A stretch of 64,000 nucleotides of DNA, taken from positions 124,001 to 188,000 of the forward strand of contig NZ_SWCI01000005.1 in assembly GCF_005116715.1 (NCBI RefSeq), given 5' to 3'. The notes under the pieces were generated by a model, which saw nothing but the letters and a program-made list of their open reading frames with translations, did no database searches and was not told the DNA's origin. Below, piece after piece: positions 17,430 to 25,876 of the stretch. Numbering within the stretch: the stretch's first letter is position 1; each line of letters opens with the position of its first letter. The stretch is from Ferrimonas sediminicola. Its GTDB lineage: Bacteria > Pseudomonadota > Gammaproteobacteria > Enterobacterales > Shewanellaceae. A program made the translations under genes and the position numbers.

Positions 17430-19145
17430 ATGCAGCTTCGCCCCTACCAGACCGATGCGGTCAGAGCCGTCATCCAGCACTTTCGTCACCACCGGACCCC
17501 AGCCCTGTTGGTCCTGCCCACCGGCGCCGGCAAGAGCGTCATCATTGCCGAACTGGCCAGGTTGGCCAGAGGCAGGGTGCTGGTGCTGACCCATGTCCAG
17601 GAGTTGGTGGAGCAGAATCACGCCAAGCTGCTGGCCATGGGGCAGGCGGCGGACATCTACTCCGCCGGCCTGGGCCGGAAGCAGGCGGGCGGCAAGGTGG
17701 TGTTCGCCTCCATCCAATCCCTGGCCGCCTCCGAGGAGGCGATGTCGCAACCCTTCTCCATGGTGATCATCGACGAGTGTCACCGGGTCAACCTCCAGGG
17801 AGACAGTCAGTACAACAGGGTGATTCAGGCGCTTGAGCGAACGAACCCAAGAATGCGGCTGCTGGGCTTGACTGCCACCCCCTACCGGCTGGATCAGGGC
17901 TGGGTCTACCGGAAGCACATCAACGGCACCCTGCGCAGCCCCGAGCCCAAGCCCTTCGAAACCTGTATCTTCGAACTGCCCATCGGCCAGTTGATCAAAC
18001 AGGGCTACCTTACTCCGGCCAGGATCATCGATGGCGCCATCGCCTCTCTGCTGCTGCCCGTTAACGATGGGGACGCGGACACCATGCTGATCAGCCAGGG
18101 GCGGGCCACCACCCTGATCTGCGACCACCTGACCTCCCTGGGCGCCAGCCACCAAGGGGTGCTGGTGTTTGCCGCCACGGTGCGTCATGGCCAGGAAGTG
18201 GTGTCGAAGCTGCCGCCAGGGGAGACCGCCCTGATCACCGGCGACACCCCGGCCGCCGACAGGGAAGGGATCATCCGCGACTTCAAGGCGCGTAGACTCA
18301 AGTTTCTGGTCAACGTCTCGGTGCTCACCACCGGCTTTGACGCTCCCCACATCGACCTGATCGCCATCCTGCGGCGTACCGACTCGGTGGCCCTGTTTCA
18401 ACAGATGGTGGGGCGGGGGTTACGTCTGTCCGAGGGGAAAAAAGAGTGTCTGGTGCTGGACTTTGCCGGCAACGGCTACTCCCTGTTCTCCCCGGAGGTG
18501 GGGGAGCCCAAACCCAAGTCCGACTCGCAGGTGGTCACCGTGTCCTGCCCCAAGTGCGGCCATGCCAACCACTTCTGGGGCAAATGCGATGACAATGGCC
18601 TGCTGCTTGAGCACTTCGGCCGCCGCTGCCAGGGGCTGGACCCGCAGCAGCAGCAGTGCGACTTCCGCTTCCGCTTCAAGGAGTGTCCCGATTGCCTGGC
18701 AGAGAACGACATCGCCGCCCGCCACTGCCACGCCTGCGACAAGGCGCTGGTGGATCCGGACACCCGCCTCAAGGAGGTCCTCAAACTCAAGGACTACCTG
18801 GTGCTGCGCTGTGCCGGGCTGTCGCTGACCCGCCACTCCCTGAAATCGGGCCAGCCTGGGGTGAAGGTGACCTGGCACGATGAGGACGGTGCGGAGCTGT
18901 CGCAGATCTTCGGCTTTGCCACCCCTGGCCAGAGAGGCGCCTTCTACCACCATTTTGCCCGGATGCACCTCAGGTCTCCCGGGATTCCCCTGAGATTGGC
19001 AGACGCCGACGCGGTGGTGGACGCCGCCCGCCTGTTCCGCCACCCGGATTTCGTCATCGCCCGCCGGGAAAAGTATGGCTGGAAGGTGATCGAGACCCTG
19101 TTTGACTATCGGGGCCGCTACAGAAAAGCCGATAGTGCCGATTAA
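17430..19145 (+). CDS. radD: RadD-like superfamily 2 DNA helicase
   Basis: DNA-repair ATPase of the RadD (YejH) family, which in E. coli acts in recombination and double-strand-break repair. 571 residues, near the 586 of E. coli RadD. Motifs: Walker A PTGAGKS near residue 31, helicase motif II DECH, motif III LTATPYR, and motif VI QMVGRGLR. After the helicase core are paired cysteines (CPKCGHANH, CPDCLAEND, CHACD) forming zinc fingers in the 370-440 region, characteristic of RadD. Transcribed alone; no strong ribosome-binding site is visible before the ATG. Confidence 0.9.
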   Translation: MQLRPYQTDAVRAVIQHFRHHRTPALLVLPTGAGKSVIIAELARLARGRVLVLTHVQELVEQNHAKLLAMGQAADIYSAGLGRKQAGGKVVFASIQSLAASEEAMSQPFSMVIIDECHRVNLQGDSQYNRVIQALERTNPRMRLLGLTATPYRLDQGWVYRKHINGTLRSPEPKPFETCIFELPIGQLIKQGYLTPARIIDGAIASLLLPVNDGDADTMLISQGRATTLICDHLTSLGASHQGVLVFAATVRHGQEVVSKLPPGETALITGDTPAADREGIIRDFKARRLKFLVNVSVLTTGFDAPHIDLIAILRRTDSVALFQQMVGRGLRLSEGKKECLVLDFAGNGYSLFSPEVGEPKPKSDSQVVTVSCPKCGHANHFWGKCDDNGLLLEHFGRRCQGLDPQQQQCDFRFRFKECPDCLAENDIAARHCHACDKALVDPDTRLKEVLKLKDYLVLRCAGLSLTRHSLKSGQPGVKVTWHDEDGAELSQIFGFATPGQRGAFYHHFARMHLRSPGIPLRLADADAVVDAARLFRHPDFVIARREKYGWKVIETLFDYRGRYRKADSAD

Positions 19146-19272
19146 CCCCACCGATTAACAAAACATAAACACCTGTAACATAAAGAGTTTTTTCCAATGA
19201 CAGGATCTCACCCCATTTAGGCGTTTGGCCGGTCTGTGGTATAACTACGTCATCGTTTCATAGGAGAGTCCC

Positions 19273-19536
19273 ATGTTTGTAGTTATCTTTGGCCGACCCG
19301 GCTGCCCCTACTGCGTTCGCGCCAAGCAGATCGCCGAGACCCTGACCGAATCCCGTGAGGACTTCAAGTTCCGCTACGTGGACATGCATGCCGAAGGGAT
19401 CAGCAAGGCCGACCTGGAGAAGACCGTCGGCGCCCCGGTCGCCACCGTTCCCCAGATCTTCGTCGATCAGCAGCATGTCGGCGGCTGCACCGAGTTTGAG
19501 GCCTTTGCCAAGGAGAACCTGGGCCTGTACGCCTGA
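19273..19536 (+). CDS. grxA: Glutaredoxin 1
   Basis: Glutathione-dependent thiol-disulfide oxidoreductase of the cytoplasm; reduces ribonucleotide reductase, OxyR and mixed disulfides. 87 residues, close to E. coli Grx1 (85). The active site is CPYC at residues 11-14, with the cis-Pro motif TVPQIF and the glutathione-binding GGCTEFE. A clear ribosome-binding site AGGAGA lies before the ATG. It stands alone between radD and a small NTF2-fold gene. I looked for an OxyR box upstream and did not find a convincing one. Confidence 0.97.
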   Translation: MFVVIFGRPGCPYCVRAKQIAETLTESREDFKFRYVDMHAEGISKADLEKTVGAPVATVPQIFVDQQHVGGCTEFEAFAKENLGLYA

Positions 19537-19685
19537 GCCTCAGGAGCACTCCCCAGCCCCGTGACTGCCGCAGAGCACCGGTACGGGCGCCAGGGTAATT
19601 GCCAAGGGCCGCAGGCTGTGGCCCTGCACCCTGCCCTTTCCGATGTTATGCTTGTAACACTACGCCTGCGTATCCGGAGGCAAGC

Positions 19686-20057
19686 ATGCATCATCACACC
19701 CTGATCAACGCCCTCAAGGCCAGCCAGAACTGGATCAATCAGTTCAATCACGGCAACCTCGACTATTGTGTCGCCAGCTATACCGACGATGCCCTGTTGG
19801 AGGTCTCGCCCCTGGGCCAGTATGACCAGCGCGGTCAGATCCACGATTTTTGGCAGGGCATGCTGCAATCCGGCGCCAGTGACCTCTGCTATCAGCACAC
19901 CCGAGCCGAGCAGATCAGCGAGGATGAGGTCCACCTCAACGGACAGTGGCAGATGAATATCGGCCGCGGCCGGATCCTTCAGGAGCAGTGGTGCCGCCAG
20001 GGAGACGGCCATTGGAAGCTGAAGGCGATGAAACTCGAGATTACCGAGCAATTCTAG
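19686..20057 (+). CDS. SnoaL/NTF2-like fold protein
   Basis: 123-residue protein with the cone-shaped alpha+beta fold of the SnoaL-like/NTF2 superfamily: an N-terminal helix pair with NWINQFNHGNLDYCVASYTDDALL, then the usual FW-x-G-type segment (IHDFWQGMLQSG) and alternating strands to the end. Such proteins bind small ligands or act as isomerases or hydratases, but nothing here fixes a substrate. Start chosen at 19686, 5 bases after GGAGG; the open frame extends further upstream without a ribosome-binding site. The GNAT gene follows on the same strand. Confidence 0.75.
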   Translation: MHHHTLINALKASQNWINQFNHGNLDYCVASYTDDALLEVSPLGQYDQRGQIHDFWQGMLQSGASDLCYQHTRAEQISEDEVHLNGQWQMNIGRGRILQEQWCRQGDGHWKLKAMKLEITEQF

Positions 20058-20136
20058 GGTTGGAGCTCGGCAGAAGTTGAAACTGCTCGTCCCCATGAGT
20101 ACCTTATTGGCCTCACCTTCCCAAGAGATCAACAAC

Positions 20137-20562
20137 ATGGACAGTTTGCATCTGACCCCGGTCTCCCCTCCCGATGAGAGCGAGATCCAGGCCCTGAAGC
20201 AGGGACTGATTGGATTCAACGACGCGGTTGCAGGCTCCATGCAACACGAAACCGTTGCCTGTTTTCTGAAGAATGACCAGGATGAGATCGTCGGCGGCAT
20301 TGCCGGTGAGGTCAAACTCGGCTGGCTGCACGTGGACGGCATCTGGGTCGATGAGGATCAGCGACGCTGCGGCGCCGGGACCCGCCTGCTGAATCAGCTG
20401 GAGGGCTACGCCCACACCAAGGGGGCCCATGGCATCTTTATCAAGACCACCAACTACCTGGCCCTGGAGTTTTACCAGCAGCACAGCTACGAGGTGTTCG
20501 CCAAGCTGGAGGACATGCCGCCGGGCTACGTCAGTTTCTTCCTGAAAAAGGAGCTCAACTGA
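20137..20562 (+). CDS. GNAT-family N-acetyltransferase
   Basis: Acetyl-CoA-dependent acetyltransferase of unknown substrate, about 141 residues. The acetyl-CoA loop is RRCGAGTRLL (motif A, about residue 75-85), preceded by the strand LHVDGIWVDEDQ, and the C-terminal motif B region has ALEFYQQHSYEVFAKLEDMPPG, all usual for GNAT proteins. An open frame starts at 20077, but the family begins near the Met at 20137, which has AAGAG about 9 bases upstream. It lies 80 bases after the NTF2-like gene on the same strand and may be cotranscribed. Confidence 0.85.
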   Translation: MDSLHLTPVSPPDESEIQALKQGLIGFNDAVAGSMQHETVACFLKNDQDEIVGGIAGEVKLGWLHVDGIWVDEDQRRCGAGTRLLNQLEGYAHTKGAHGIFIKTTNYLALEFYQQHSYEVFAKLEDMPPGYVSFFLKKELN

Positions 20563-20717
20563 CCCCCCTGACACAGCTGGGAAGCGAAGACAAGCCTCTG
20601 TATTCAACGGTCCCATGACATGAGATAATGCCGGCACAGGCCGGGACAGCCTGAACTAAGTCAATAATTTTAATGATATTATTTTCATGGCCGTCATCGG
20701 TCACTGGGGTAAGTGAA

Positions 20718-23210
20718 GTGGCAGTACTGAATCCCAACTGGCTGGATACGAGTTCCTTTCCTGATTTGGCCAGGCAATGGCGCCCCTCCCTGGTCATGCT
20801 GGCGAGATGGGCCGATGCCACAGGGGTGCTGATCACCGTGACCCAGGGCGACAGGCCCGAGGTGCTCTGCAGCGCTGACTCCTATTCCGGGGAGGCGCTC
20901 GACCCGATACTGGCACCAGTTGCCGAACAGCTCCATGCCTCGCTGAACTACACCTCTCCCAAGGGCGGTTGCGATCCCAGGCTGCACCTGACCGAGGTGT
21001 TCTGGCCCAACGGAGTCCTGTTTGGCCTGCTGTGCCTCCATGGCCCGGCCAGCCTCACCGATGAGGTGACGCTGATGAGGGACAACCTGGTGGGCAGGAT
21101 GGAAAATGACCTGTCCCGCCAGTTGCCCCTGGGCCCGGGCGATCGGGCCCCAGACCCCGGCCCGGAACCTCCCGTCTCCCTCAACGACTTTATCAACAGC
21201 ATCGAGGACCACGTCTGGATCAAGGACACCGAGGGTCGCTACGTTGCCGCCAACCGCAGCGTCGTCCGCGATTGGGGCTGCTCCCCCCTGGGAAAGAGCG
21301 ACTCCCAGCTGTTCGGTCCGGAGCGGGCCGCCCTGTTCGAGGCCGCCGATAGCAAGGCGATCCGCCAGTGCCGGCAGATGGTGGTGGAGGAGTGCGCCGA
21401 TCCCGGTGATCCCGAACAGAAAACTTGGCTGGAGACCATAAAGAGCCCCATCATCAGCGAACAGGGAACCCTGCTCGGAGTGCTCGGCATGACCCGCAAC
21501 ATCACCCAGAGGAAGGTGTTCCAGGAGCAGCTGACCCTGGCAGCCACGGTGTTTGCCAACTCGGCCGAAGGGGTGATGATCACCGATCACCACGGCACCA
21601 TCATCGAGGTCAACGAGGCGTTTTGCCGGATCACCGGCTACCAGCGTGAAGAGGCGCTGGCCAACAACCCCAGACTGCTGAAGTCCGGCCGGCACGACCC
21701 GGAGTTCTACCGGACGATGTGGCAGCAGATGCTCAGCCAGGGCCATTGGCATGGCGAGGTATGGAACCGCCGCAAGGACGGCACCCTCTACCCCCAGATG
21801 TCGACCCACTCGGCGGTCTACGACGATGAGGGCGGCATCCGCTACTTCGTCGGCATCTTCGCCGATATCTCCCAGCAGAAACAGACCGAAGAGCGGCTGG
21901 CCCACATGGCCTACCATGATCCCCTGACCGGCCTGCCCAACCGGATCCGGGTGCACAGCCGGCTGGACAGCGAGATCGCCCGGGCAAGCCGCACCCACAA
22001 TGAGCTGGCGGTGGTGTTTATCGATGTGGATCACTTCAAGCTGATCAACGACAGCCGCGGTCACCTGGCGGGAGATGAGGTCCTGTGCGAGTTCGCTGTG
22101 CGTCTGCGCCGGCAGGTGCGCCAATCCGATACCGTCGCCCGCATCGGTGGCGATGAGTTTGTGGTGCTGCTACCGGAGATCGACGGCACCGCCGCCGCCG
22201 ACATCGCCCACAAACTGATGGCCCTGTTCCAGCAACCGGTGACCCTAAGCTCAGGCGAACACCTCAAACTCACCGGCAGCATGGGCATCGCCCTCTATCC
22301 CCAGGATGGCGACAACCGGGACACCCTATTGCGCAACGCCGACACCGCCATGTACCGCGCCAAGCAGCAGGGGCGAAACAGTTTTGCCTTCTACACCCAT
22401 GCCCTCACCGAGCGCTCCGTGCAGCACCTGAAAATGCAGAGCGCCCTGCACCTGGCCCTGCCCAAAGAGGAGTTCTCCCTGGTCTATCAACCGCAGATCG
22501 ACCTCCACGACGGCCGCATGGTGGGGGTGGAGGCGCTGCTGCGCTGGCACTCAGAGGATCTCGGCTCCGTCTCCCCCTCAGACTTCATCCCGGCCGCCGA
22601 GCGCATCGGCCTGATCGATGAGATTGGTCTGTGGGTGCTCAGGGAAGCCTGCGAGCAGGGAGCCCGCTGGCTGGCTCAGGGACTCCACTTCGGCCGCATC
22701 GCCGTCAACATCACCGGGCCCCAGTTGCTCAAGGAGAATTTTGTCGGCGAGGTGGGGAGGATCCTGGCGCAGAGCGGCCTGCCGACCTCGGCCCTGGAGC
22801 TGGAGGTCACCGAAAACTTCATGATTCAGAACCCGGAGGAGTCTATTCAGCGGCTGCGCCAGCTCAGGGGGATGGGAGTACAGATCGCCATCGATGATTT
22901 TGGCACCGGCTACTCCTCCCTCAGCTACCTGAAGCGGCTGCCCCTCAACACCCTCAAAATTGACCGCAGTTTCGTCAGCGGCCTTCCCAAAGATCAGGAC
23001 TCCAGGGCGATCGCCGAGGCGATCATCTCCATGGGCCACTCTCTGTCCCTGACGGTGATCGCCGAGGGGGTGGAACACCGGGACCAGGTCGGCTTCCTCA
23101 GCGACCACGGCTGTCGGCTGGCCCAGGGCTACCTGTTCGGCCGTCCCGTCAGCGCCGACAAGATCGCCGAGCTGCTGGTCACCGATGCCCGCTGTCACGT
23201 GACCGACTGA
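20718..23210 (+). CDS. Cyclic di-GMP enzyme with GAF-like, two PAS, GGDEF and EAL domains
   Basis: Dual-domain signalling protein, about 830 residues from the GTG at 20718. N-terminal sensory region resembling GAF (1-140), PAS1 (about 150-265), PAS2 (about 270-395), GGDEF (about 405-560) with intact GGDEF in RIGGDEFVVLL, and EAL (about 575-820) with the motif EALLRW and the downstream DDFGTGYSSLSYL. Both catalytic signatures are intact, so it could make or degrade c-di-GMP; no membrane helices are seen. The start is uncertain: an ATG at 20673 also opens the frame but has no ribosome-binding site, while GGGG precedes the GTG at 20718 by 8 bases. Confidence 0.9.
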   Translation: MAVLNPNWLDTSSFPDLARQWRPSLVMLARWADATGVLITVTQGDRPEVLCSADSYSGEALDPILAPVAEQLHASLNYTSPKGGCDPRLHLTEVFWPNGVLFGLLCLHGPASLTDEVTLMRDNLVGRMENDLSRQLPLGPGDRAPDPGPEPPVSLNDFINSIEDHVWIKDTEGRYVAANRSVVRDWGCSPLGKSDSQLFGPERAALFEAADSKAIRQCRQMVVEECADPGDPEQKTWLETIKSPIISEQGTLLGVLGMTRNITQRKVFQEQLTLAATVFANSAEGVMITDHHGTIIEVNEAFCRITGYQREEALANNPRLLKSGRHDPEFYRTMWQQMLSQGHWHGEVWNRRKDGTLYPQMSTHSAVYDDEGGIRYFVGIFADISQQKQTEERLAHMAYHDPLTGLPNRIRVHSRLDSEIARASRTHNELAVVFIDVDHFKLINDSRGHLAGDEVLCEFAVRLRRQVRQSDTVARIGGDEFVVLLPEIDGTAAADIAHKLMALFQQPVTLSSGEHLKLTGSMGIALYPQDGDNRDTLLRNADTAMYRAKQQGRNSFAFYTHALTERSVQHLKMQSALHLALPKEEFSLVYQPQIDLHDGRMVGVEALLRWHSEDLGSVSPSDFIPAAERIGLIDEIGLWVLREACEQGARWLAQGLHFGRIAVNITGPQLLKENFVGEVGRILAQSGLPTSALELEVTENFMIQNPEESIQRLRQLRGMGVQIAIDDFGTGYSSLSYLKRLPLNTLKIDRSFVSGLPKDQDSRAIAEAIISMGHSLSLTVIAEGVEHRDQVGFLSDHGCRLAQGYLFGRPVSADKIAELLVTDARCHVTD

Positions 23211-23222
23211 AGCGGCCCAGCC

Positions 23223-23561
23223 TCAGTCCAGGTCGGCAAAGTAGGCATCAAGCTGGCGCTGGTCGCCGGCGCGATCGCTGACCACCACGGCGCTGCGAAC
23301 CCGATAGTGACGAATCAGTGCCTTGGACGACGGATCCTCGGCAAACAGCTGCTGCAGATGGCGCTGCCAGCGGTGCACATCCTCCTGGCTCAGCCAGAAA
23401 GAGAGGCTGAGCAGCTTGTGCTCATCCATCAGGCTCTGGAACCTCTCGATGGAGACCAGCCCCTGGTGGCTGCTGATCATGCTCAGCAGCCGCTCCGACA
23501 GGGCGGTAAAGGCCTCCTTACCGGACTCGGTAGGATAGATCTCCAGAATCACCGCAATCAT
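23223..23561 (-). CDS. ABM-domain (antibiotic biosynthesis monooxygenase fold) protein
   Basis: Small ferredoxin-like-fold dimer protein, 112 residues. The pattern is that of the ABM family: strand MIAVILEIYPTESGKEAF, helix ending in LLSMISSHQGLVSIERFQSL, then LSLSFWLSQEDVHRWQRH. Family members include quinol monooxygenases, haem-degrading enzymes and proteins of unknown role; no catalytic residue identifies the reaction here. It converges on the GGDEF-EAL gene with a 12-base gap, and it is divergent in no direction that would suggest a partner. It could be cotranscribed after pepT, 39 bases upstream. Confidence 0.8.
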   Translation of the reverse strand: MIAVILEIYPTESGKEAFTALSERLLSMISSHQGLVSIERFQSLMDEHKLLSLSFWLSQEDVHRWQRHLQQLFAEDPSSKALIRHYRVRSAVVVSDRAGDQRQLDAYFADLD

Positions 23562-23600
23562 TGCCCCTCCGCAACGGGGCCCCGGGGCCCCGCAGTTCCA

Positions 23601-24821
23601 CTAAGAGCGGTCCGCCGTCAGCTGGCAAAGCCTGACGATCACCGCCACCGCCCGCTCCATCCCCTCCAGGGTGATGAACTCGTGCTTGCCATGGAAGTTG
23701 TACCCTCCAGTAAAGATATTAGGACAGGGAAGCCCCTTATAGGAGAGGACGGCGCCATCGGTGCCGCCGCGAATTGGCTTGATCTCCGGCACAACCCCAC
23801 ACTGGATCATCGCGTCGCGGGCCAGCTCGATGATGTGGGGATGAGGCGCGACCTGCTCCTTCATGTTGCGGTAGCCCTCCTGCCACTGCAGCTCACAGGG
23901 GCGGCCGGCGCGGGTAAAGGCGTCGGCCTGGGCCTGCAGGAAGGCGCGCCGGCGCCCCAGGGAATCCAGGCAGAAGTCGCGCACGATGTAGTGCAGGCTG
24001 GCCTCGGCGGTACCGCCCTTGATCCCCACCAGGTGGAAGAAGCCCTCGTAACCCTCGGTGTGCTCCGGGGTCTCGCCCATGGGCATCTGCTGATGGAAGG
24101 CAGTGGCCAGGGTCAGGGCGTTGACCAGCTTGCCCTTGGCGCTGCCGGGGTGCACCGAATTGCCGGAGAACACCAGAGTGGCGCTGGCGGCGTTGAAGTT
24201 CTCAAACTCCAGCTCGCCCACCGGACCGCCGTCGATGGTGTAGGCCCACTGGGCGCCAAACTTGGCCACATCGAATTCGCTGGCGCCCAGGCCAATCTCC
24301 TCGTCCGGGGTAAAGCCGATGCGGATGGGGCCGTGCTCAATCTGCGGGTTGGCCTTGAGCACCATCATGGCGGTGATGATCTCGGCGATCCCCGCCTTGT
24401 TGTCCGCCCCCAGCAGGGTGGAGCCGTCGGTGGTGATCAGGGTCTGGCCGACAAGGCTGCTGAGCACCGGATACTGGGCGGGGTCCAACCTCTCCCCCTG
24501 CTCCCCGAGGGGGATGACGCCACCGTCATACTGCCGAATGATCTGCGGCCGGACCCCCCTGCCCGAGGCATCGGGGGCGGTGTCCATATGGGCGATAAAA
24601 CCGATGGTGGGCAGCTCACGCCCACAGTTGGCCGGCAGGGTGGCCATCACATAACCATTGTCGTCCAGGGAGACCTCATCGAACCCCAGGTTGGTCAGTT
24701 CGCCATACAGGGCGCGCGCCAGCACCAGTTGCCCCGGGGTGCTGGGCAGGCTATCCGACTCGGCGTTGGACTGGGTATCGAAGGTAACGTAGTGAAGGAA
24801 TCGGTCTAACAGCTTGTCCAT
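23601..24821 (-). CDS. pepT: Peptidase T (tripeptide aminopeptidase)
   Basis: Cytoplasmic di-zinc aminopeptidase that removes N-terminal residues from tripeptides (M20 family). 406 residues, as in E. coli (408). Metal-ligand motifs: [13 protein letters not shown] (His and Asp), the catalytic Glu region FTPDEEIG, and near the C-terminus [14 protein letters not shown] and NFHGKHEF with the last His ligand. The open frame begins at 24839 but the family starts at MDKLLDRF (24821). It is the likely first gene of a transcript with the ABM-domain gene. Confidence 0.95.
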   Translation of the reverse strand: MDKLLDRFLHYVTFDTQSNAESDSLPSTPGQLVLARALYGELTNLGFDEVSLDDNGYVMATLPANCGRELPTIGFIAHMDTAPDASGRGVRPQIIRQYDGGVIPLGEQGERLDPAQYPVLSSLVGQTLITTDGSTLLGADNKAGIAEIITAMMVLKANPQIEHGPIRIGFTPDEEIGLGASEFDVAKFGAQWAYTIDGGPVGELEFENFNAASATLVFSGNSVHPGSAKGKLVNALTLATAFHQQMPMGETPEHTEGYEGFFHLVGIKGGTAEASLHYIVRDFCLDSLGRRRAFLQAQADAFTRAGRPCELQWQEGYRNMKEQVAPHPHIIELARDAMIQCGVVPEIKPIRGGTDGAVLSYKGLPCPNIFTGGYNFHGKHEFITLEGMERAVAVIVRLCQLTADRS

Positions 24822-24915
24822 GGCGGCTCTCGGTTGCACTCAAAGTGGTCCATTATGCCCTTGCCCGCCCCGGGCTGGCGGTGCGGTGGATCAAGCTGCC
24901 GACAATTAACCGGGA

Positions 24916-25308
24916 TCACTCTCGGCCTGAGCGTACCCGCTTCAGGCAACGGGCCATCACCCGGTTGTTGTAGCGGTGGACAACCTGCTGGGCGGCGAAC
25001 AGCTGGGGCAATTCCATGACCAGCACCAGGAGGATGGGCAGCCAGCCCCAGTATCCGGGCATCAGCACAAGCAGCCCCCCCCCCAGCAGCATCAGCGCCA
25101 GGTTGATGCCCCCCTTGAGGTGCTCCCCCAGGTAAAAGTGGTGCAACCCCGCCAGGAAACACCAGTTAAGTGCGGCATAGGTATCGGGGTCCTTGACCTG
25201 TTGGCGCTCCAGCGCATAGTAGCGCCGCTTCTGCTCGTCGGTCAGTGCCCGTATCTCCATCCTGAGCTGCTCCTCCTGGCGGTTGAGTTGTTCCAAATTC
25301 TCTGTCAT
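24916..25308 (-). CDS. TM2-domain membrane protein
   Basis: About 130 residues: an N-terminal coiled coil rich in Glu, Gln and Arg (about 3-45, LEQLNRQEEQLRMEIRAL), then the TM2 domain of two membrane helices (about 50-100) with YAALNWCFLAGLHHFYLG, the typical motif before the turn, and a basic C-terminal tail. TM2 proteins have no settled function. The start at 25308 overlaps the stop of the yidD-like gene as ATGA, so the two are translationally coupled; the longer open frame to 25464 lies inside that gene. Confidence 0.85.
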   Translation of the reverse strand: MTENLEQLNRQEEQLRMEIRALTDEQKRRYYALERQQVKDPDTYAALNWCFLAGLHHFYLGEHLKGGINLALMLLGGGLLVLMPGYWGWLPILLVLVMELPQLFAAQQVVHRYNNRVMARCLKRVRSGRE

Positions 25309-25556
25309 GGCCACTCCTTGGGCAGGGGATCGGGGTGACGCCGGACGCAGTCCGGGTTGTTGCAGCGGCGGATGCGCTGCCACCCCAGTACGATGCCGCG
25401 GCACACCCCGAAGCGGAGGATAGCCTGGCGGGTATACTCGGAACAGCTGGGGGTGAAATTGCACTCCAGGTTGAAGTAGCGCCGAGACCCGCCCCCCTGC
25501 TGGTAGCGCCGAATCAGCGCGCTGGCCAGCCTCTGTCCCAGGTGGGGACCGCTCAT
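25305..25556 (-). CDS. yidD: YidD-family membrane protein insertion efficiency factor (paralogue)
   Basis: 83-residue protein of the YidD/haemolytic family, peripheral to the inner membrane, thought to help Sec/YidC-dependent insertion. Signature residues are present: CNFTPSCSEYTRQAI (canonical CRFxPTCSxYxxxAI), the helix ending in RIRRCNN, and the closing HPDPLP. The usual yidD sits between rnpA and yidC; here it lies between DUF4177 and TM2 genes, so it is either a relocated or an extra copy. An extra Gln-Gly-Gly-Gly-Ser stretch precedes the Cys motif. Overlaps both neighbours. Confidence 0.85.
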   Translation of the reverse strand: MSGPHLGQRLASALIRRYQQGGGSRRYFNLECNFTPSCSEYTRQAILRFGVCRGIVLGWQRIRRCNNPDCVRRHPDPLPKEWP

Positions 25557-25777
25557 CAGCGATTGCGGCCCAGGGTGACGATCACCGCCTCGCGCTCCCA
25601 GAACAGCATGTAGCGCTTGCGCTCGATCACCTGGAACACCAGCTGCCAGCCCTGGGCGGCCTCCTCGTTGAGGGTGGCCTCCACCCGCTTCAACGGCAGA
25701 CCGCTGGAGCCCAGCAGCAGGGTGCCGCAGCCCCCCTCGGCAATGTGAATCACCTTGTACTCGTTAAACTGTGCCAT
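25556..25777 (-). CDS. DUF4177 family protein
   Basis: 73-residue soluble protein of unknown function. The sequence fits DUF4177: YKVIHIAEGGCGTLLLG, ATLNEEAAQGWQLVFQVIE and a final basic strand REAVIVTLGR. In the family the AxxGWxLV motif is the best conserved. It is the first of three overlapping genes (DUF4177, YidD, TM2); its stop shares one base with the yidD start, so all three should be made together. No promoter was resolved in the 100 bases before it. Confidence 0.8.
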   Translation of the reverse strand: MAQFNEYKVIHIAEGGCGTLLLGSSGLPLKRVEATLNEEAAQGWQLVFQVIERKRYMLFWEREAVIVTLGRNR

Positions 25778-25876
25778 CTCAACTCACTCATGATAGAAAA
25801 CCCCTCTACACTACTGCAGAGAAATTCAAATTTAAACCAGTAAGACAGTTAGTTAGATAACAATCATCAAAGAAGT

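Noticed and set aside
19230-19272. OxyR box before grxA
   Set aside because: Only partial ATAG-type elements with wrong spacing; not enough to claim.
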